Origin: Oscillospiraceae bacterium
Lineage (GTDB): Bacteria; Bacillota; Clostridia; Oscillospirales; Ruminococcaceae
Assembly (NCBI GenBank): GCA_009777635.1
Contig: WRLK01000011.1
Span: 1 to 64,000, forward strand
Length of the DNA: 64,000 bases
Reading direction: 5' to 3'
This document shows, one piece after another, positions 8,792 through 16,823 of the stretch. The notes below the pieces were generated by a model, which worked only from the letters and a program-made list of their open reading frames with translations, was not told where the DNA came from and did no database searches. Both the position numbers and the translations under genes were made by a program. Position 1 is the first letter of the stretch, and each line of letters starts with the position of its first letter.

Positions 8792-9427
8792 CTATTTCTT
8801 TTGGCCGAATTTGTTTTCCGTGCCGTTTAACAGCCGTTTGATATTGCTTTTGTGCATATACAGCACAATCACCATGTACACAACTGCAAATACAATGTCA
8901 AGGACGGCGGTGCGGCCCCTTAAGTAATCCGTGAGCCATGTGATTACGGGGTACGCAATCGCTCCGAGAACGGAGCCGATCGATACAATTTTAGTGATAA
9001 ACATCACCGGAATGAAGACAGCCGCGATAATCAGGCCCACAAGCGGGTTGATTACAACGATAATCCCGAGGGTCGTCATCACGCCCTTGCCGCCGCGAAA
9101 GCCGAAATAAAGCGGGCGGATATGCCCGAGCAGCACAAAAATTCCCGCGATGTAGCCCGCATCTATCATATCGCCGAGCCCGAAATGGTTAAACAAAACC
9201 CTTGACAGAGCAATCGCGAGAATCGCCTTTGAAAAATCACCGACCGCCGTGACTGCCGCGGGGCCTTTGCCGTATGTCCTTAAGATATTCGTCATACCCG
9301 CGTTCCCGCTGCCCTTTGTGCGGATATCCTCCCGCGCCACAGCCTTTGAAACAATAATGGCAAAATTGACGCTGCCTATCAGGTAGGAAACCGCCGCGAT
9401 ACAAATAATGGCGATGATCATATTCAT
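8792..9427 (-). CDS. plsY: Acyl-phosphate:glycerol-3-phosphate acyltransferase (PlsY)
   Basis: An integral membrane enzyme that makes lysophosphatidic acid from acyl-phosphate and glycerol 3-phosphate, the first acylation of phospholipid synthesis. The conserved motif GSGNAGMTN (about residues 40-48) and the glycine-rich FRGGKGVMT (about 107-115) are present, with about five hydrophobic spans over 211 residues. It sits directly downstream of der in the same minus-strand run; der-plsY neighbourhood is common in Firmicutes. Confidence 0.94.
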   Translation of the reverse strand: MNMIIAIICIAAVSYLIGSVNFAIIVSKAVAREDIRTKGSGNAGMTNILRTYGKGPAAVTAVGDFSKAILAIALSRVLFNHFGLGDMIDAGYIAGIFVLLGHIRPLYFGFRGGKGVMTTLGIIVVINPLVGLIIAAVFIPVMFITKIVSIGSVLGAIAYPVITWLTDYLRGRTAVLDIVFAVVYMVIVLYMHKSNIKRLLNGTENKFGQKK

Positions 9428-9442
9428 AGCTTATGCTCCTTT

Positions 9443-10774
9443 TTATGCTCCCTTTGTATCCCCGCGCTCGCGGATTACAAGCCGCACCGGCGTCCCCGCA
9501 AGCCCGAAAGATTCCCGTATCTGGTTTTCGATGTACCTTTGGTATGAAAAATGGAACAAATCCGCCCGGTTGCAGAAGCAGACGAAGGTGGGCGGTTTTG
9601 TCGACGCCTGAGTCATGTAGTAAATCTTGAGCCGCTTGCCTTTATCGGTGGGCGGCTGCACCCGCGCAGTCGCGTAGGCCAATAAATCGTTGAGCGCCCC
9701 GGTCGTGATGCGCATGGCGTTTTGCGACGCCACCGAATTGATCATCTCATAAAGCTTGTTCACCCTTTGGCCTGTCTTCGCGGATATAAAGATAAACGGC
9801 GCGTAACTCATGAACGAGAAGTCATGCTCGAGTTTTTTCGTGTATTCCTGAATGGTCTTAGTCTCTTTTTCCACGGCGTCCCACTTGTTCACGGCGATGA
9901 TGGAGCCCTTTCCCTGCTCATGGGCATAACCTGCAATCTTCGAGTCCTGCTCCGTAAAGCCCACCTCAGCGTCGATCATAATGACGCAGACGTCTGCGTG
10001 GTCCACAGCCATATACGCGCGCAAAACGCTGTACCGCTCGATATTCTCCTCTACCTTGGATTTCCGCCTGATCCCCGCCGTGTCAACAAATACATACTTG
10101 CCGTATCCGTTTTCTATCGCGGTATCAATGGCGTCGCGGGTAGTCCCGGGGGCGTCGGAGACGATCGCGCGCTCCTTTCCGGAAAGCGTGTTGATCAGCG
10201 ACGACTTTCCGGCGTTCGGCTTTCCGATTACGGCCACCCTGATATAATCCTCGCCGTATTCATCAGCTTTGTCAAAGTTAAGGTGCGAGAACACCTCGTC
10301 GAGCAAATCGCCGGTGCCGTGGCCGTGCGCCGCCGAAACCGCGACCGGGTCGCCTAACCCGAGGTTGTAAAACTCGTAGAACTCCGGCGACGGCTCGCCC
10401 ACTTTGTCGCATTTGTTTACGCAAAGAATCACAGTTTTTCCCGATTTTAAAAGCATCGCGGCGACGTCCTTGTCGGTCGCGGTGACGCCTGATTTTAAAT
10501 CAACCACAAGGACCACCGCGTCGGCTGAATCTATCGCCACCTGCGCCTGTCTGCGCATTTGACCGAGCATCGGGGTATTCGCGCGCGGCTCAATGCCGCC
10601 GGTGTCGATTAGCATTACCTCTTTATTAAGCCATTCGCACACGGCATAGATGCGGTCGCGCGTAACGCCGGGCGTGTTCTCCACGATGGAGATGCGCCGT
10701 CCCGCAAGCTTATTAAACAACGTGGATTTGCCCACGTTCGGGCGCCCTACGATCGCCACAACCGGTTTTGCCAT
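9443..10774 (-). CDS. der: Ribosome-associated GTPase Der (EngA)
   Basis: A tandem GTPase needed for 50S subunit maturation. The first G domain begins MAKPVVAIVGRPNVGKST and the second has GKPNAGKSS near residue 178; each has its DTGG/DTAG and NKCD/NKWD motifs. A KH-like C-terminal domain completes the protein. I choose the ATG at 10774, preceded by TTGGAGGA, rather than the TTG at 10786, because the conserved family start is MAKPVV. Its start is one base after the stop of the DUF512 gene. Confidence 0.97.
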   Translation of the reverse strand: MAKPVVAIVGRPNVGKSTLFNKLAGRRISIVENTPGVTRDRIYAVCEWLNKEVMLIDTGGIEPRANTPMLGQMRRQAQVAIDSADAVVLVVDLKSGVTATDKDVAAMLLKSGKTVILCVNKCDKVGEPSPEFYEFYNLGLGDPVAVSAAHGHGTGDLLDEVFSHLNFDKADEYGEDYIRVAVIGKPNAGKSSLINTLSGKERAIVSDAPGTTRDAIDTAIENGYGKYVFVDTAGIRRKSKVEENIERYSVLRAYMAVDHADVCVIMIDAEVGFTEQDSKIAGYAHEQGKGSIIAVNKWDAVEKETKTIQEYTKKLEHDFSFMSYAPFIFISAKTGQRVNKLYEMINSVASQNAMRITTGALNDLLAYATARVQPPTDKGKRLKIYYMTQASTKPPTFVCFCNRADLFHFSYQRYIENQIRESFGLAGTPVRLVIRERGDTKGA

Positions 10775-10775
10775 G

Positions 10776-12092
10776 CTATCCTCCAATCATCATGCTCAAA
10801 AGCTCGTACCCGTCGTTTTTGACGGCGCACAGCTTTACCTGAAGCGCAGCCTCCGCCCCCTGAACGCTTATGCCGTCAAGGAACAGATCGCCCTCATGCC
10901 GCAGCATCGCGGACGGTATCACCACCGTACCCGACACGTTTTGCGCCTTTAGCTCCGCAATCAGGTCGGCGCCTGTCACAAGCCCCGCAACGGTTACGCT
11001 CTCGCCGAAGAACCGGTTTTTGACGGCAATAACCGTGACCTTTAGCCCGCCTAAGCATTTTTCCGCTTCCGTTTTAAGCTTTTCGATAAACGGCTTTGCC
11101 AAAACCCCCGTGGCGATTGTGAGCTCGCGGTTTACCTCACGCGGAGCCTCGTCCTTTAGCGCGTCTAAAAACTCTTGTTCCAAAAGCCTGAGCATCCCTA
11201 CGCCGTTTTCAAGCTGGTCAAAATCGCCGTAGCTTTCGCAGTCCGGCATGTCGATACCCGCCAAAATATAAAATTCATCCGACGGGTAACAAATGCGGCT
11301 TTTGTGCTTTTTCAGGTTTTCCTCGGCAATTGCATCGGATGTTTCGATGACCGCGCGGCTTTCCTCTTTCGTGTATTGCCTAAGCGATGTCAGCCCGTCT
11401 CTGTATTTCGTGAGCCCCACCGGAACGAGCGCTATGCTTTTAAGGCTTGGCGCAAGCTTCGACAGCTCCTCAAGGCTTCGCTTTAGCTCCCCGCCGTCGT
11501 TGACACCGGGGCACAGGACAAGCTGCGCGTTTACGCTTATCCCGGCGTTTGTCAGCTTTCTGATGAAGCGAAGCGACTTTCCCGCGTTTTTGTTGTTCAT
11601 CATCATAACGCGCAAATCGGGGTTCATCGTGTGCACCGAAATATTAACAGGGCTTGTTTTCATTGATATGATGCGGTCAATGTCATCATCACAGAGATTT
11701 GTAAGCGTGATGTAGTTTCCGAACAAAAACCCAAGACGGCTGTCGTCGTCCTTAAAATAAAGGGAATCGCGCATACCACTAGGCATTTGGTCGATGAAGC
11801 AGAATATGCATTTATTTTTGCAAAACCGCTCTTTATCCATCAGGTATGTCTCAAATTCAAGGCCTATATCATCATATTCCCGCTTTGTGATGCGTATATC
11901 GCGCGCCCTGCCGCCGGACTCGACCGTAATCTCAAGTTCGCGCTCGGTTACATAATACCGGTAATCGAGCACGTCTTTTATCGCGTGACCGTTGATTTTA
12001 AGCAGCGTATCGCACGGGGAGACTCCGGCTTTCCCGGCAAGCGAGCGCTGCGTTACATTTTTAATCCTTACAGCCATTATTCCTCTTAACAA
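10776..12092 (-). CDS. DUF512 radical-SAM protein with PDZ-like N-terminus
   Basis: A 438-residue (or 433 if it starts at the ATG at 12077) conserved protein of unknown function. A PDZ-like region comes first (about residues 8-80, ending with GLEFETYLMD). A radical-SAM cluster motif CKNKCIFC at residues 91-98 (Cys 91, 95, 98) follows, then a TIM-barrel-like middle and the DUF512 C-terminus. Its position directly before der is a known recurrent association in Clostridia and hints at a role around ribosome assembly or RNA modification, which is inference only. Confidence 0.88.
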   Translation of the reverse strand: MLRGIMAVRIKNVTQRSLAGKAGVSPCDTLLKINGHAIKDVLDYRYYVTERELEITVESGGRARDIRITKREYDDIGLEFETYLMDKERFCKNKCIFCFIDQMPSGMRDSLYFKDDDSRLGFLFGNYITLTNLCDDDIDRIISMKTSPVNISVHTMNPDLRVMMMNNKNAGKSLRFIRKLTNAGISVNAQLVLCPGVNDGGELKRSLEELSKLAPSLKSIALVPVGLTKYRDGLTSLRQYTKEESRAVIETSDAIAEENLKKHKSRICYPSDEFYILAGIDMPDCESYGDFDQLENGVGMLRLLEQEFLDALKDEAPREVNRELTIATGVLAKPFIEKLKTEAEKCLGGLKVTVIAVKNRFFGESVTVAGLVTGADLIAELKAQNVSGTVVIPSAMLRHEGDLFLDGISVQGAEAALQVKLCAVKNDGYELLSMMIGG

Positions 12093-12120
12093 AATAAGGG
12101 TGGGAAATTTTCCACCCTTA
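12091..12120 (-). terminator. Hairpin between rpmF and the DUF512 gene
   Basis: On the minus strand the stem TAAGGGTGG...CCACCCTTA is followed by TTTTGTT. The T-run is short, so this may act as a partial terminator that lowers expression of the DUF512-der part relative to rpmF. Confidence 0.55.
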
Positions 12121-12128
12121 CTCGCATT

Positions 12129-12317
12129 TTAAGCTTCGGCTTCCATGTTTATCACTTGCCTGCCGTTGTAATATCCGCAATTTTTGCAAACCCTGTGCGG
12201 GGTTTTAAAATCGCCGCACTGTGTACATTTCGACAACGCAGGCATGGAGAGCTTCCATACGTTCGAGCGCCTTTTGTTCTTGCGCGCTTTTGATAGTTTT
12301 CTCTTTGGTACTGCCAT
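12129..12317 (-). CDS. rpmF: Ribosomal protein L32
   Basis: A 62-residue zinc-ribbon protein of the large ribosomal subunit. It starts MAVPKRKLSKARKNKRR, typical for bL32, and carries the four zinc cysteines at 31, 34, 44 and 47, so it is the zinc-binding form rather than the Cys-free paralogue. A full Shine-Dalgarno (AAAAGGAGGTGCC) precedes the ATG. It follows yceD, the near-universal partner of rpmF. Confidence 0.97.
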   Translation of the reverse strand: MAVPKRKLSKARKNKRRSNVWKLSMPALSKCTQCGDFKTPHRVCKNCGYYNGRQVINMEAEA

Positions 12318-12348
12318 TTATGGCACCTCCTTTTAAGGCTTCTAGTCT

Positions 12349-12864
12349 TTATTGTTGTCCTTCAGTAAATTCCCGCAGGACTTTAAATCTTGCGTCTTTT
12401 ATCGTGTGGTCGCAGCTACAATCCCCGCCGTTTAAATTCTTGCCGCACTTCGGGCAAAGCCCGCGGCATTCTTCATCGCAAAGCAAAACTCCGCTAGATT
12501 GAAGCAGGATGTCGGAAATCACAAGCTCGTCCAAATCAAGCTCGCCGCCGGGGGCAAAGATAAACCCGTCGGAAAGGCCTGTGTCTTTCGCACCGACAAG
12601 CACCGTATGCGAAAACTTATCCTCGGTTTCTCTTTCCACATCGGATAAACAGCGCGAACAAGTACCGTGCATCTTAAACCGCGAAGTGTATGAAACCGTG
12701 TAGATTCCCAAGCGGCAGGTCACGCGCCCGGTGACCATGACCGGCTCCGAAAACGGAAACTCTCCCCACAGCCGCACCGCCGACAAGTCAAATCCGTGCG
12801 TGAAATCAAGCGTTTCCTCAGCCTTGGTAGAGCCGCTGCCGAGATGCTTTAAATTCAGCAGCAT
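12349..12864 (-). CDS. yceD: YceD/DUF177 family protein
   Basis: A 171-residue DUF177 protein, implicated in 23S rRNA processing or stability in bacteria and plants. A Cys-rich C-terminal part (CDEECRGLCPKCGKN) probably binds zinc, and an earlier CSRC lies near residue 58. It is encoded immediately before rpmF, the standard arrangement that supports the call. The ATG follows AAAGAGGT with seven-base spacing. Transcription starts from the consensus promoter at 12936-12908. Confidence 0.9.
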   Translation of the reverse strand: MLLNLKHLGSGSTKAEETLDFTHGFDLSAVRLWGEFPFSEPVMVTGRVTCRLGIYTVSYTSRFKMHGTCSRCLSDVERETEDKFSHTVLVGAKDTGLSDGFIFAPGGELDLDELVISDILLQSSGVLLCDEECRGLCPKCGKNLNGGDCSCDHTIKDARFKVLREFTEGQQ

Positions 12865-12907
12865 ATCAATAGACCTCTTTCGAAACTCATTTAAAGCGTA
12901 CCCAAAT

Positions 12908-12936
12908 ATTATAAGCAGTCATAGGCGTTTTGTCAA
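12908..12936 (-). promoter_or_regulatory. Consensus sigma-A promoter of the yceD-rpmF operon
   Basis: On the minus strand TTGACA (12936-12931), exactly 17 bp, and TATAAT (12913-12908): both boxes match consensus perfectly. It should strongly drive yceD-rpmF and possibly the run through DUF512, der, plsY and birA. Confidence 0.9.
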
Positions 12937-13005
12937 GCATTTACTCCAAATATTAAAAGCCAAATTATTATCGTTAGAATTGTTACATTTACTTTACCGC
13001 CCGGC

Positions 13006-13039
13006 TTGAAAAAATTCCAATAATAGGGTAGACTATAAT
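13006..13039 (+). promoter_or_regulatory. Promoter region of pgi
   Basis: TTGAAA (13006-13011) is followed after 17 bp by TAGACT (13029-13034), which overlaps a perfect TATAAT (13034-13039) at a less ideal 22-bp distance. One of these -10 boxes probably serves pgi; the start codon is 27 bp downstream with an AAGGGG Shine-Dalgarno. Confidence 0.5.
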
Positions 13040-13065
13040 TACATAAATTTTAAGGGGTATGTAAA

Positions 13066-14403
13066 ATGTCGTTAAAACTGAACAAAAGCTTCCTTGAGGG
13101 GTTTATCCGCCACCATGAGTACAAGGGCATAGAGCCCGCCGTTTTGGCGGCGCACGAAACGCTTCTAGGCAAAACGGGGCCGGGCCGCGACTTTCTCGGA
13201 TGGGTGGATTTGCCCGAAAACTATGACAAGGAGGAATTCGCGCGCGTAAAGGACGCCGCAAAACGCATCCAAAGAAGCTGCGACGCGCTTGTCGTAATCG
13301 GGATAGGCGGCAGTTACTTAGGCGGGCGCGCGGCTATCGATTTTATCAAGTCGCCGCTTTACAACCAGCTTAAGAAGGATACCCCCGACATATATTTCGT
13401 CGGCAACACCATCAGCCCGGATTCACTTTTGGAAATCATCGGCTTGTGTGACGGCAAGGACGTCTGCGTAAACGTGATCTCGAAATCCGGAACAACGACC
13501 GAGCCCGCTTTGGCGTTTCGCGTTTTCAGGACTATGCTTGAGGAAAAATACGGCAAAGACGGCGCTAAATCGCGTATTTTCTGCACGACCGACAAGGCGC
13601 GCGGAACTCTCAAGCAGCTTGCGGATGCCGAGGGCTACGAGACCTTTGTCATTCCCGACGACGTTGGCGGACGGTTTTCGGTCCTCACGCCGGTGGGGCT
13701 TCTGCCGATTGCCGTTGCAGGCTGCGACATCGACGCCATCATGAAAGGAGCTGGTGAAGCAAGAGAAGCATACAAAGTCCCCGATATTTGCAAAAACGAT
13801 TGCCTTTTGTATGCCGCAATCAGGAGCATCATGTATCAAAAGGGCAAATCGATCGAGATTTTAGTCGCATACGAACCCGCGTTCGCCATGATGGCGGAGT
13901 GGTACAAGCAGCTTTTCGGCGAAAGCGAGGGCAAGGATCACAAGGGGCTGTACCCAGCTTCCATGATATTTTCGACTGATCTGCATTCGCTTGGCCAGTT
14001 TGTACAGGACGGCGCAAGGACAATGTTTGAAACCGTCGTCAGCATCAAGAAGCCGAAACGCGACATATTTTTAAATCCCGACCCCGAGAATTTCGACGGG
14101 CTTAACTTCCTCTCAGGGCAAAACATGTCCGTGGTAAACCAAAAAGCCTTTGAGGGAACGGTCCTTGCGCATGTCGAGGGGGGCGTTCCGAACGTGATAC
14201 TGGAGCTTCCGGAGCTTTCTGAATACGAGTTCGGCTGGCTTGTTTATTTCTTTGAAAAGGCCGTCGCCGTTTCAGGATATATGCTTGGCGTGAACCCGTT
14301 TGACCAGCCGGGCGTCGAAGATTACAAGAAGAACATGTTCGCGCTTTTAGGCAAGCCCGGGTTTGAAGCGCAAAAAGCTAAGCTTGAAGCTAAGCTTGGA
14401 TAA
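13066..14403 (+). CDS. pgi: Glucose-6-phosphate isomerase
   Basis: The cytosolic glycolytic enzyme interconverts glucose 6-phosphate and fructose 6-phosphate. The phosphate-binding SIS motif is seen as [11 protein letters not shown] (about residues 139-149), preceded by [11 protein letters not shown]. The catalytic Glu region falls in [15 protein letters not shown]. At 445 residues it matches the shorter Gram-positive form. It stands alone with its own promoter, divergent from yceD. A small hairpin after the stop lacks a T-run. Confidence 0.97.
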   Translation: MSLKLNKSFLEGFIRHHEYKGIEPAVLAAHETLLGKTGPGRDFLGWVDLPENYDKEEFARVKDAAKRIQRSCDALVVIGIGGSYLGGRAAIDFIKSPLYNQLKKDTPDIYFVGNTISPDSLLEIIGLCDGKDVCVNVISKSGTTTEPALAFRVFRTMLEEKYGKDGAKSRIFCTTDKARGTLKQLADAEGYETFVIPDDVGGRFSVLTPVGLLPIAVAGCDIDAIMKGAGEAREAYKVPDICKNDCLLYAAIRSIMYQKGKSIEILVAYEPAFAMMAEWYKQLFGESEGKDHKGLYPASMIFSTDLHSLGQFVQDGARTMFETVVSIKKPKRDIFLNPDPENFDGLNFLSGQNMSVVNQKAFEGTVLAHVEGGVPNVILELPELSEYEFGWLVYFFEKAVAVSGYMLGVNPFDQPGVEDYKKNMFALLGKPGFEAQKAKLEAKLG

Positions 14404-14454
14404 TCATATCACGCCTATGGCGTAAAAATAAAACCGGAAAGGGAGTAGATTGTT

Positions 14455-14877
14455 ATGGTTAAGTTAATTGTAGGCAGCAAAGGCTTTGGAAAAACAAAAA
14501 TTCTCATCGACCTCGTAAAAAAGGCCGCCGAGGTTTCAAAGGGCAATGTCATTTGCATCGAGCGCGGCGACGCGCTGAAGTTTGGTTTGAGCCACCATAT
14601 CCGGCTGATCGACATTCAGGAATACAGCATCAGCGGGGCCGACGGCTACTACGGCTTTATCGCCGGGCTTTTAGCCGGGGACTATGATATTACCGATATT
14701 TTTGGCGACGCTACGTTTAAGATTCTTTGCGGCAAGGATTCAAAGGATTTCGGCGCGCTCGCACAGTTTGTTGATAAAATCGACGCGCTTACAAAAAACG
14801 GCCCGGACGTCACGTTCACCGTTTCCTGCGAGCCCGCCGACTTACCGGAAAGTATGCAGAAATATATCGTGAAATAA
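14455..14877 (+). CDS. Small P-loop NTPase-like protein of unknown function
   Basis: A 140-residue cytosolic protein with a Walker A loop, GSKGFGKT, at residues 7-14. I do not see a clear Walker B aspartate followed by catalytic Glu, and the protein is too short for a full AAA or PilT core, although relatives are sometimes labelled PilT-like. The C-terminus (TFTVSCEPADLPESMQKYI) looks like a folded domain, not a truncation. The ATG at 14455 follows GGGAG with a nine-base spacing. It lies 51 bp after pgi and before a strong terminator, so it may be co-transcribed with pgi. Function unknown. Confidence 0.75.
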   Translation: MVKLIVGSKGFGKTKILIDLVKKAAEVSKGNVICIERGDALKFGLSHHIRLIDIQEYSISGADGYYGFIAGLLAGDYDITDIFGDATFKILCGKDSKDFGALAQFVDKIDALTKNGPDVTFTVSCEPADLPESMQKYIVK

Positions 14878-14882
14878 TGCGG

Positions 14883-14917
14883 AAAAGGGCCGGCGTAACA
14901 CGCCGGCCCTTTTTTTT
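14883..14917. terminator. Terminator between the P-loop gene and gdhA
   Basis: The stem AGGGCCGGCGT / ACGCCGGCCCT (11 bp, loop AAC) is followed by eight T. An A-run before the stem gives it activity towards gdhA as well, which converges from the right. Confidence 0.9.
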
Positions 14918-14941
14918 ATCATGCACAATCGTCAATGATTC

Positions 14942-16228
14942 TTATACCCATCCGCGCAGCTTTACGGCGTCAGAGACGCGGTTGATGGCGATTATGTACG
15001 CCGCGTCGCGCATGTAAAGATCTTCGTTGCGGGCCAGCACGTACACGGATTCAAACGCGTTTACCATCTTGCTTTCAAGCTTTTCAAGCACCTCCGCTTT
15101 TTCCCAGAAGTAGTTCATGTTGCACTGCACCTGCTCAAAGTAGCTGCACACAACGCCGCCCGCGTTCGCAAGAAAATCGGGAAGCATCACGATACCGCGC
15201 TCTTTTATCAGCGGGTCGCAGTCCGGGGTGACGGGGCCGTTCGCGGCCTCGGCGATGATTTTAACGTTCCTTGAGATAAGCGGGAAGTTCGCCGGGGTAA
15301 TCTGGTTTTCAAGAGCCGCGGGAATCAGGATATCAACGTCCTGTTTGAGCCAGTCGTCGCCCGGCAGCCTTTCGTAGCCCAGCTTCTCCGCCTTTTCTTT
15401 GTCGATGCTGCTAAACTTGTCCTTGATCCCGGAAAGCTCCTCGGCGTCTATTCCGCCCGCTTTTTTGTATGTATACGACGTTCCGTCTCCCGCATCCCAG
15501 CACGAAACTGCGATAACCCTGCCGCCAAGGGCCGTATACAGCTTCGCCGCGTATTCCGCAACATTGCCGAACCCTTGGATGCTGGCGGTCGTCTTTTTCG
15601 GGTGGATATCCATTTTGCCGAGAAGCCCGCGCAGGACATAAACAACGCCGTAGCCCGTGGCCTCCGTCCTGCCGAGAGAGCCTCCCGCGCCGACCGGCTT
15701 GCCGGTGATGAAGCCCGGGGATTTTTCACGCGCGATCGTTTCGTATTCGTCGAGCATCCAAATCATATGCTGGTTGGTTGTCATTACGTCGGGCGCAGGA
15801 ACGTCCTCAAGAGGGCCTACAACGTCAAACGAGCGCCTTACGTATCCGCGGCAGATTCTTTCCTGTTCCGCCTGCGAAAGTGTTCTCGGGTCGCATATGA
15901 CGCCGCCTTTACCGCCGCCGAGCGGGATGTCGGCGACTGCGCATTTCCAGGTCATCCACATGGCGAGCGCGCGAACCGTGTCCGCCGTTTCATGCGGGTG
16001 GAACCGTATGCCGCCTTTGCCCGGGCCCCTTGCGTCGTTATGCAGGACGCGGAACGCCTTGAAAACCTGCGTGGAGCCGTCGTCCATCTTGACCGGTATC
16101 GTAAAATGCAGCTCTCTTTGCGGCTGGCGCAGCAAATCCCTTGTCCCCAAAGGAAGCTTAAGCTTTTCGGCTACCCCGTCAAATTGAGCCTGCGCGTTTT
16201 CGTATGGATTATACGAATCTTTTGGCAT
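14942..16228 (-). CDS. gdhA: Glutamate dehydrogenase (Glu/Leu/Phe/Val family)
   Basis: A 428-residue NAD(P)-dependent amino-acid dehydrogenase that links glutamate to 2-oxoglutarate and ammonia. The substrate-binding and catalytic lysine motif PLGGGKGG and the following Asp in the GPLEDVPAPDVMT region are present, and the Rossmann domain shows QGFGNVAEYAA. Length and the KAFRVLHNDARGPGKGGIR segment fit the hexameric catabolic group found in Firmicutes (RocG/GudB-like), though coenzyme choice cannot be read here. I start it at the ATG at 16228 (MPKDSYNPYE) behind GGGGGATATTTTAC. The 43-residue upstream extension in the open frame overlaps the promoter and is not coding. Confidence 0.93.
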   Translation of the reverse strand: MPKDSYNPYENAQAQFDGVAEKLKLPLGTRDLLRQPQRELHFTIPVKMDDGSTQVFKAFRVLHNDARGPGKGGIRFHPHETADTVRALAMWMTWKCAVADIPLGGGKGGVICDPRTLSQAEQERICRGYVRRSFDVVGPLEDVPAPDVMTTNQHMIWMLDEYETIAREKSPGFITGKPVGAGGSLGRTEATGYGVVYVLRGLLGKMDIHPKKTTASIQGFGNVAEYAAKLYTALGGRVIAVSCWDAGDGTSYTYKKAGGIDAEELSGIKDKFSSIDKEKAEKLGYERLPGDDWLKQDVDILIPAALENQITPANFPLISRNVKIIAEAANGPVTPDCDPLIKERGIVMLPDFLANAGGVVCSYFEQVQCNMNYFWEKAEVLEKLESKMVNAFESVYVLARNEDLYMRDAAYIIAINRVSDAVKLRGWV

Positions 16229-16262
16229 GTAAAATATCCCCCTTCTGTTTTCTAACATAACT

Positions 16263-16291
16263 ATTATATAGAATTGCCATTTGTAAATCAA
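16263..16291 (-). promoter_or_regulatory. Promoter of gdhA
   Basis: On the minus strand TTGATT (16291-16286), a 17-bp spacer and a perfect TATAAT (16268-16263), 35 bp before the gdhA start. Its -35 box shares one base with the -35 box of the divergent promoter at 16281-16309. Confidence 0.8.
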
Positions 16292-16309
16292 TAGGCATGA
16301 TGTTATAAT
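16281..16309 (+). promoter_or_regulatory. Promoter of the Tic20-like gene, back to back with gdhA
   Basis: TTGTAA (16281-16286), a 17-bp spacer and a perfect TATAAT (16304-16309), 35 bp before the ATG at 16344. The arrangement mirrors the gdhA promoter almost symmetrically, so the two promoters probably compete for RNA polymerase. Confidence 0.75.
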
Positions 16310-16343
16310 TATAAAGAGCAAAATGCCGAAAGGTTTGAGGTGT

Positions 16344-16688
16344 ATGCAGTATAACAACGACGTCCGCGAGATTTTTTACCATCAGGACATCAAAAACAAT
16401 AAGATGGTGGCGGGGCTTTCGTACCTTGTATTTTTCCTGCCGCTCCTCTTAAGGCCGCACTCCGCCTTTTGCCGCTTTCACGCAAACCAAGCGCTTGTGC
16501 TGTGGATTTTTATTGCCGCAAATATTGCGCTTCGGATGTTCCTGATCTTTTTTCCGTTATTTGGCAGGGTTTTGTTTTATATCATCGGCATTTTCCTGCT
16601 ATGTTTGATGGCGTCCGGAATGATTTCGGCCTTTAGCGGAAAAGCTAAAAAAATTCCCGTGATCGGCGGCGTTAGATTGCTGCCCTAG
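16344..16688 (+). CDS. Small Tic20/DUF4870-like membrane protein
   Basis: A 114-residue membrane protein of unknown function. After a polar N-terminus (MQYNNDVREIFYHQDI) come about three hydrophobic spans (roughly 19-36, 46-70 and 72-92). The pattern GLSYLVFFLPLL...FHANQALVLWIF is typical of DUF4870/Tic20-like proteins, in which a first helix is followed by an HANQALVLW-type motif. I choose the ATG at 16344, 35 bp from the promoter, over an ATG at 16323. Its TAG stop lies inside the second copy of the 35-bp repeat. Confidence 0.75.
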   Translation: MQYNNDVREIFYHQDIKNNKMVAGLSYLVFFLPLLLRPHSAFCRFHANQALVLWIFIAANIALRMFLIFFPLFGRVLFYIIGIFLLCLMASGMISAFSGKAKKIPVIGGVRLLP

Positions 16689-16719
16689 GGCGTTGAGCGG
16701 TAGTGGGAACACGCCCTAA
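16685..16719. repeat. 35-bp dispersed palindromic element, copy 2
   Basis: This is an exact reverse-complement copy of the element at 3924-3958. It begins CTAGGGCGTTGAGCGG and ends AACACGCCCTAA. The TAG of its left terminal inverted repeat is the stop codon of the Tic20-like gene. Flanking bases are unrelated to those of copy 1, so the 35-bp unit is the full shared length. Confidence 0.85.
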
Positions 16720-16823
16720 ATCTTATTATTAAGTTGATTTTTTCATTATAATCATATATAATTAAACAAAAAAATAAAAAAAATCATAAAATGAAAGACA
16801 TTTAAATAAGGGGGACATCTGTT

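Noticed and set aside
16229-16357. Hydrophobic N-terminal extension of glutamate dehydrogenase
   Set aside because: The extension spans the gdhA promoter and the divergent promoter, has no conserved residues, and the ATG at 16228 has a good ribosome binding site.
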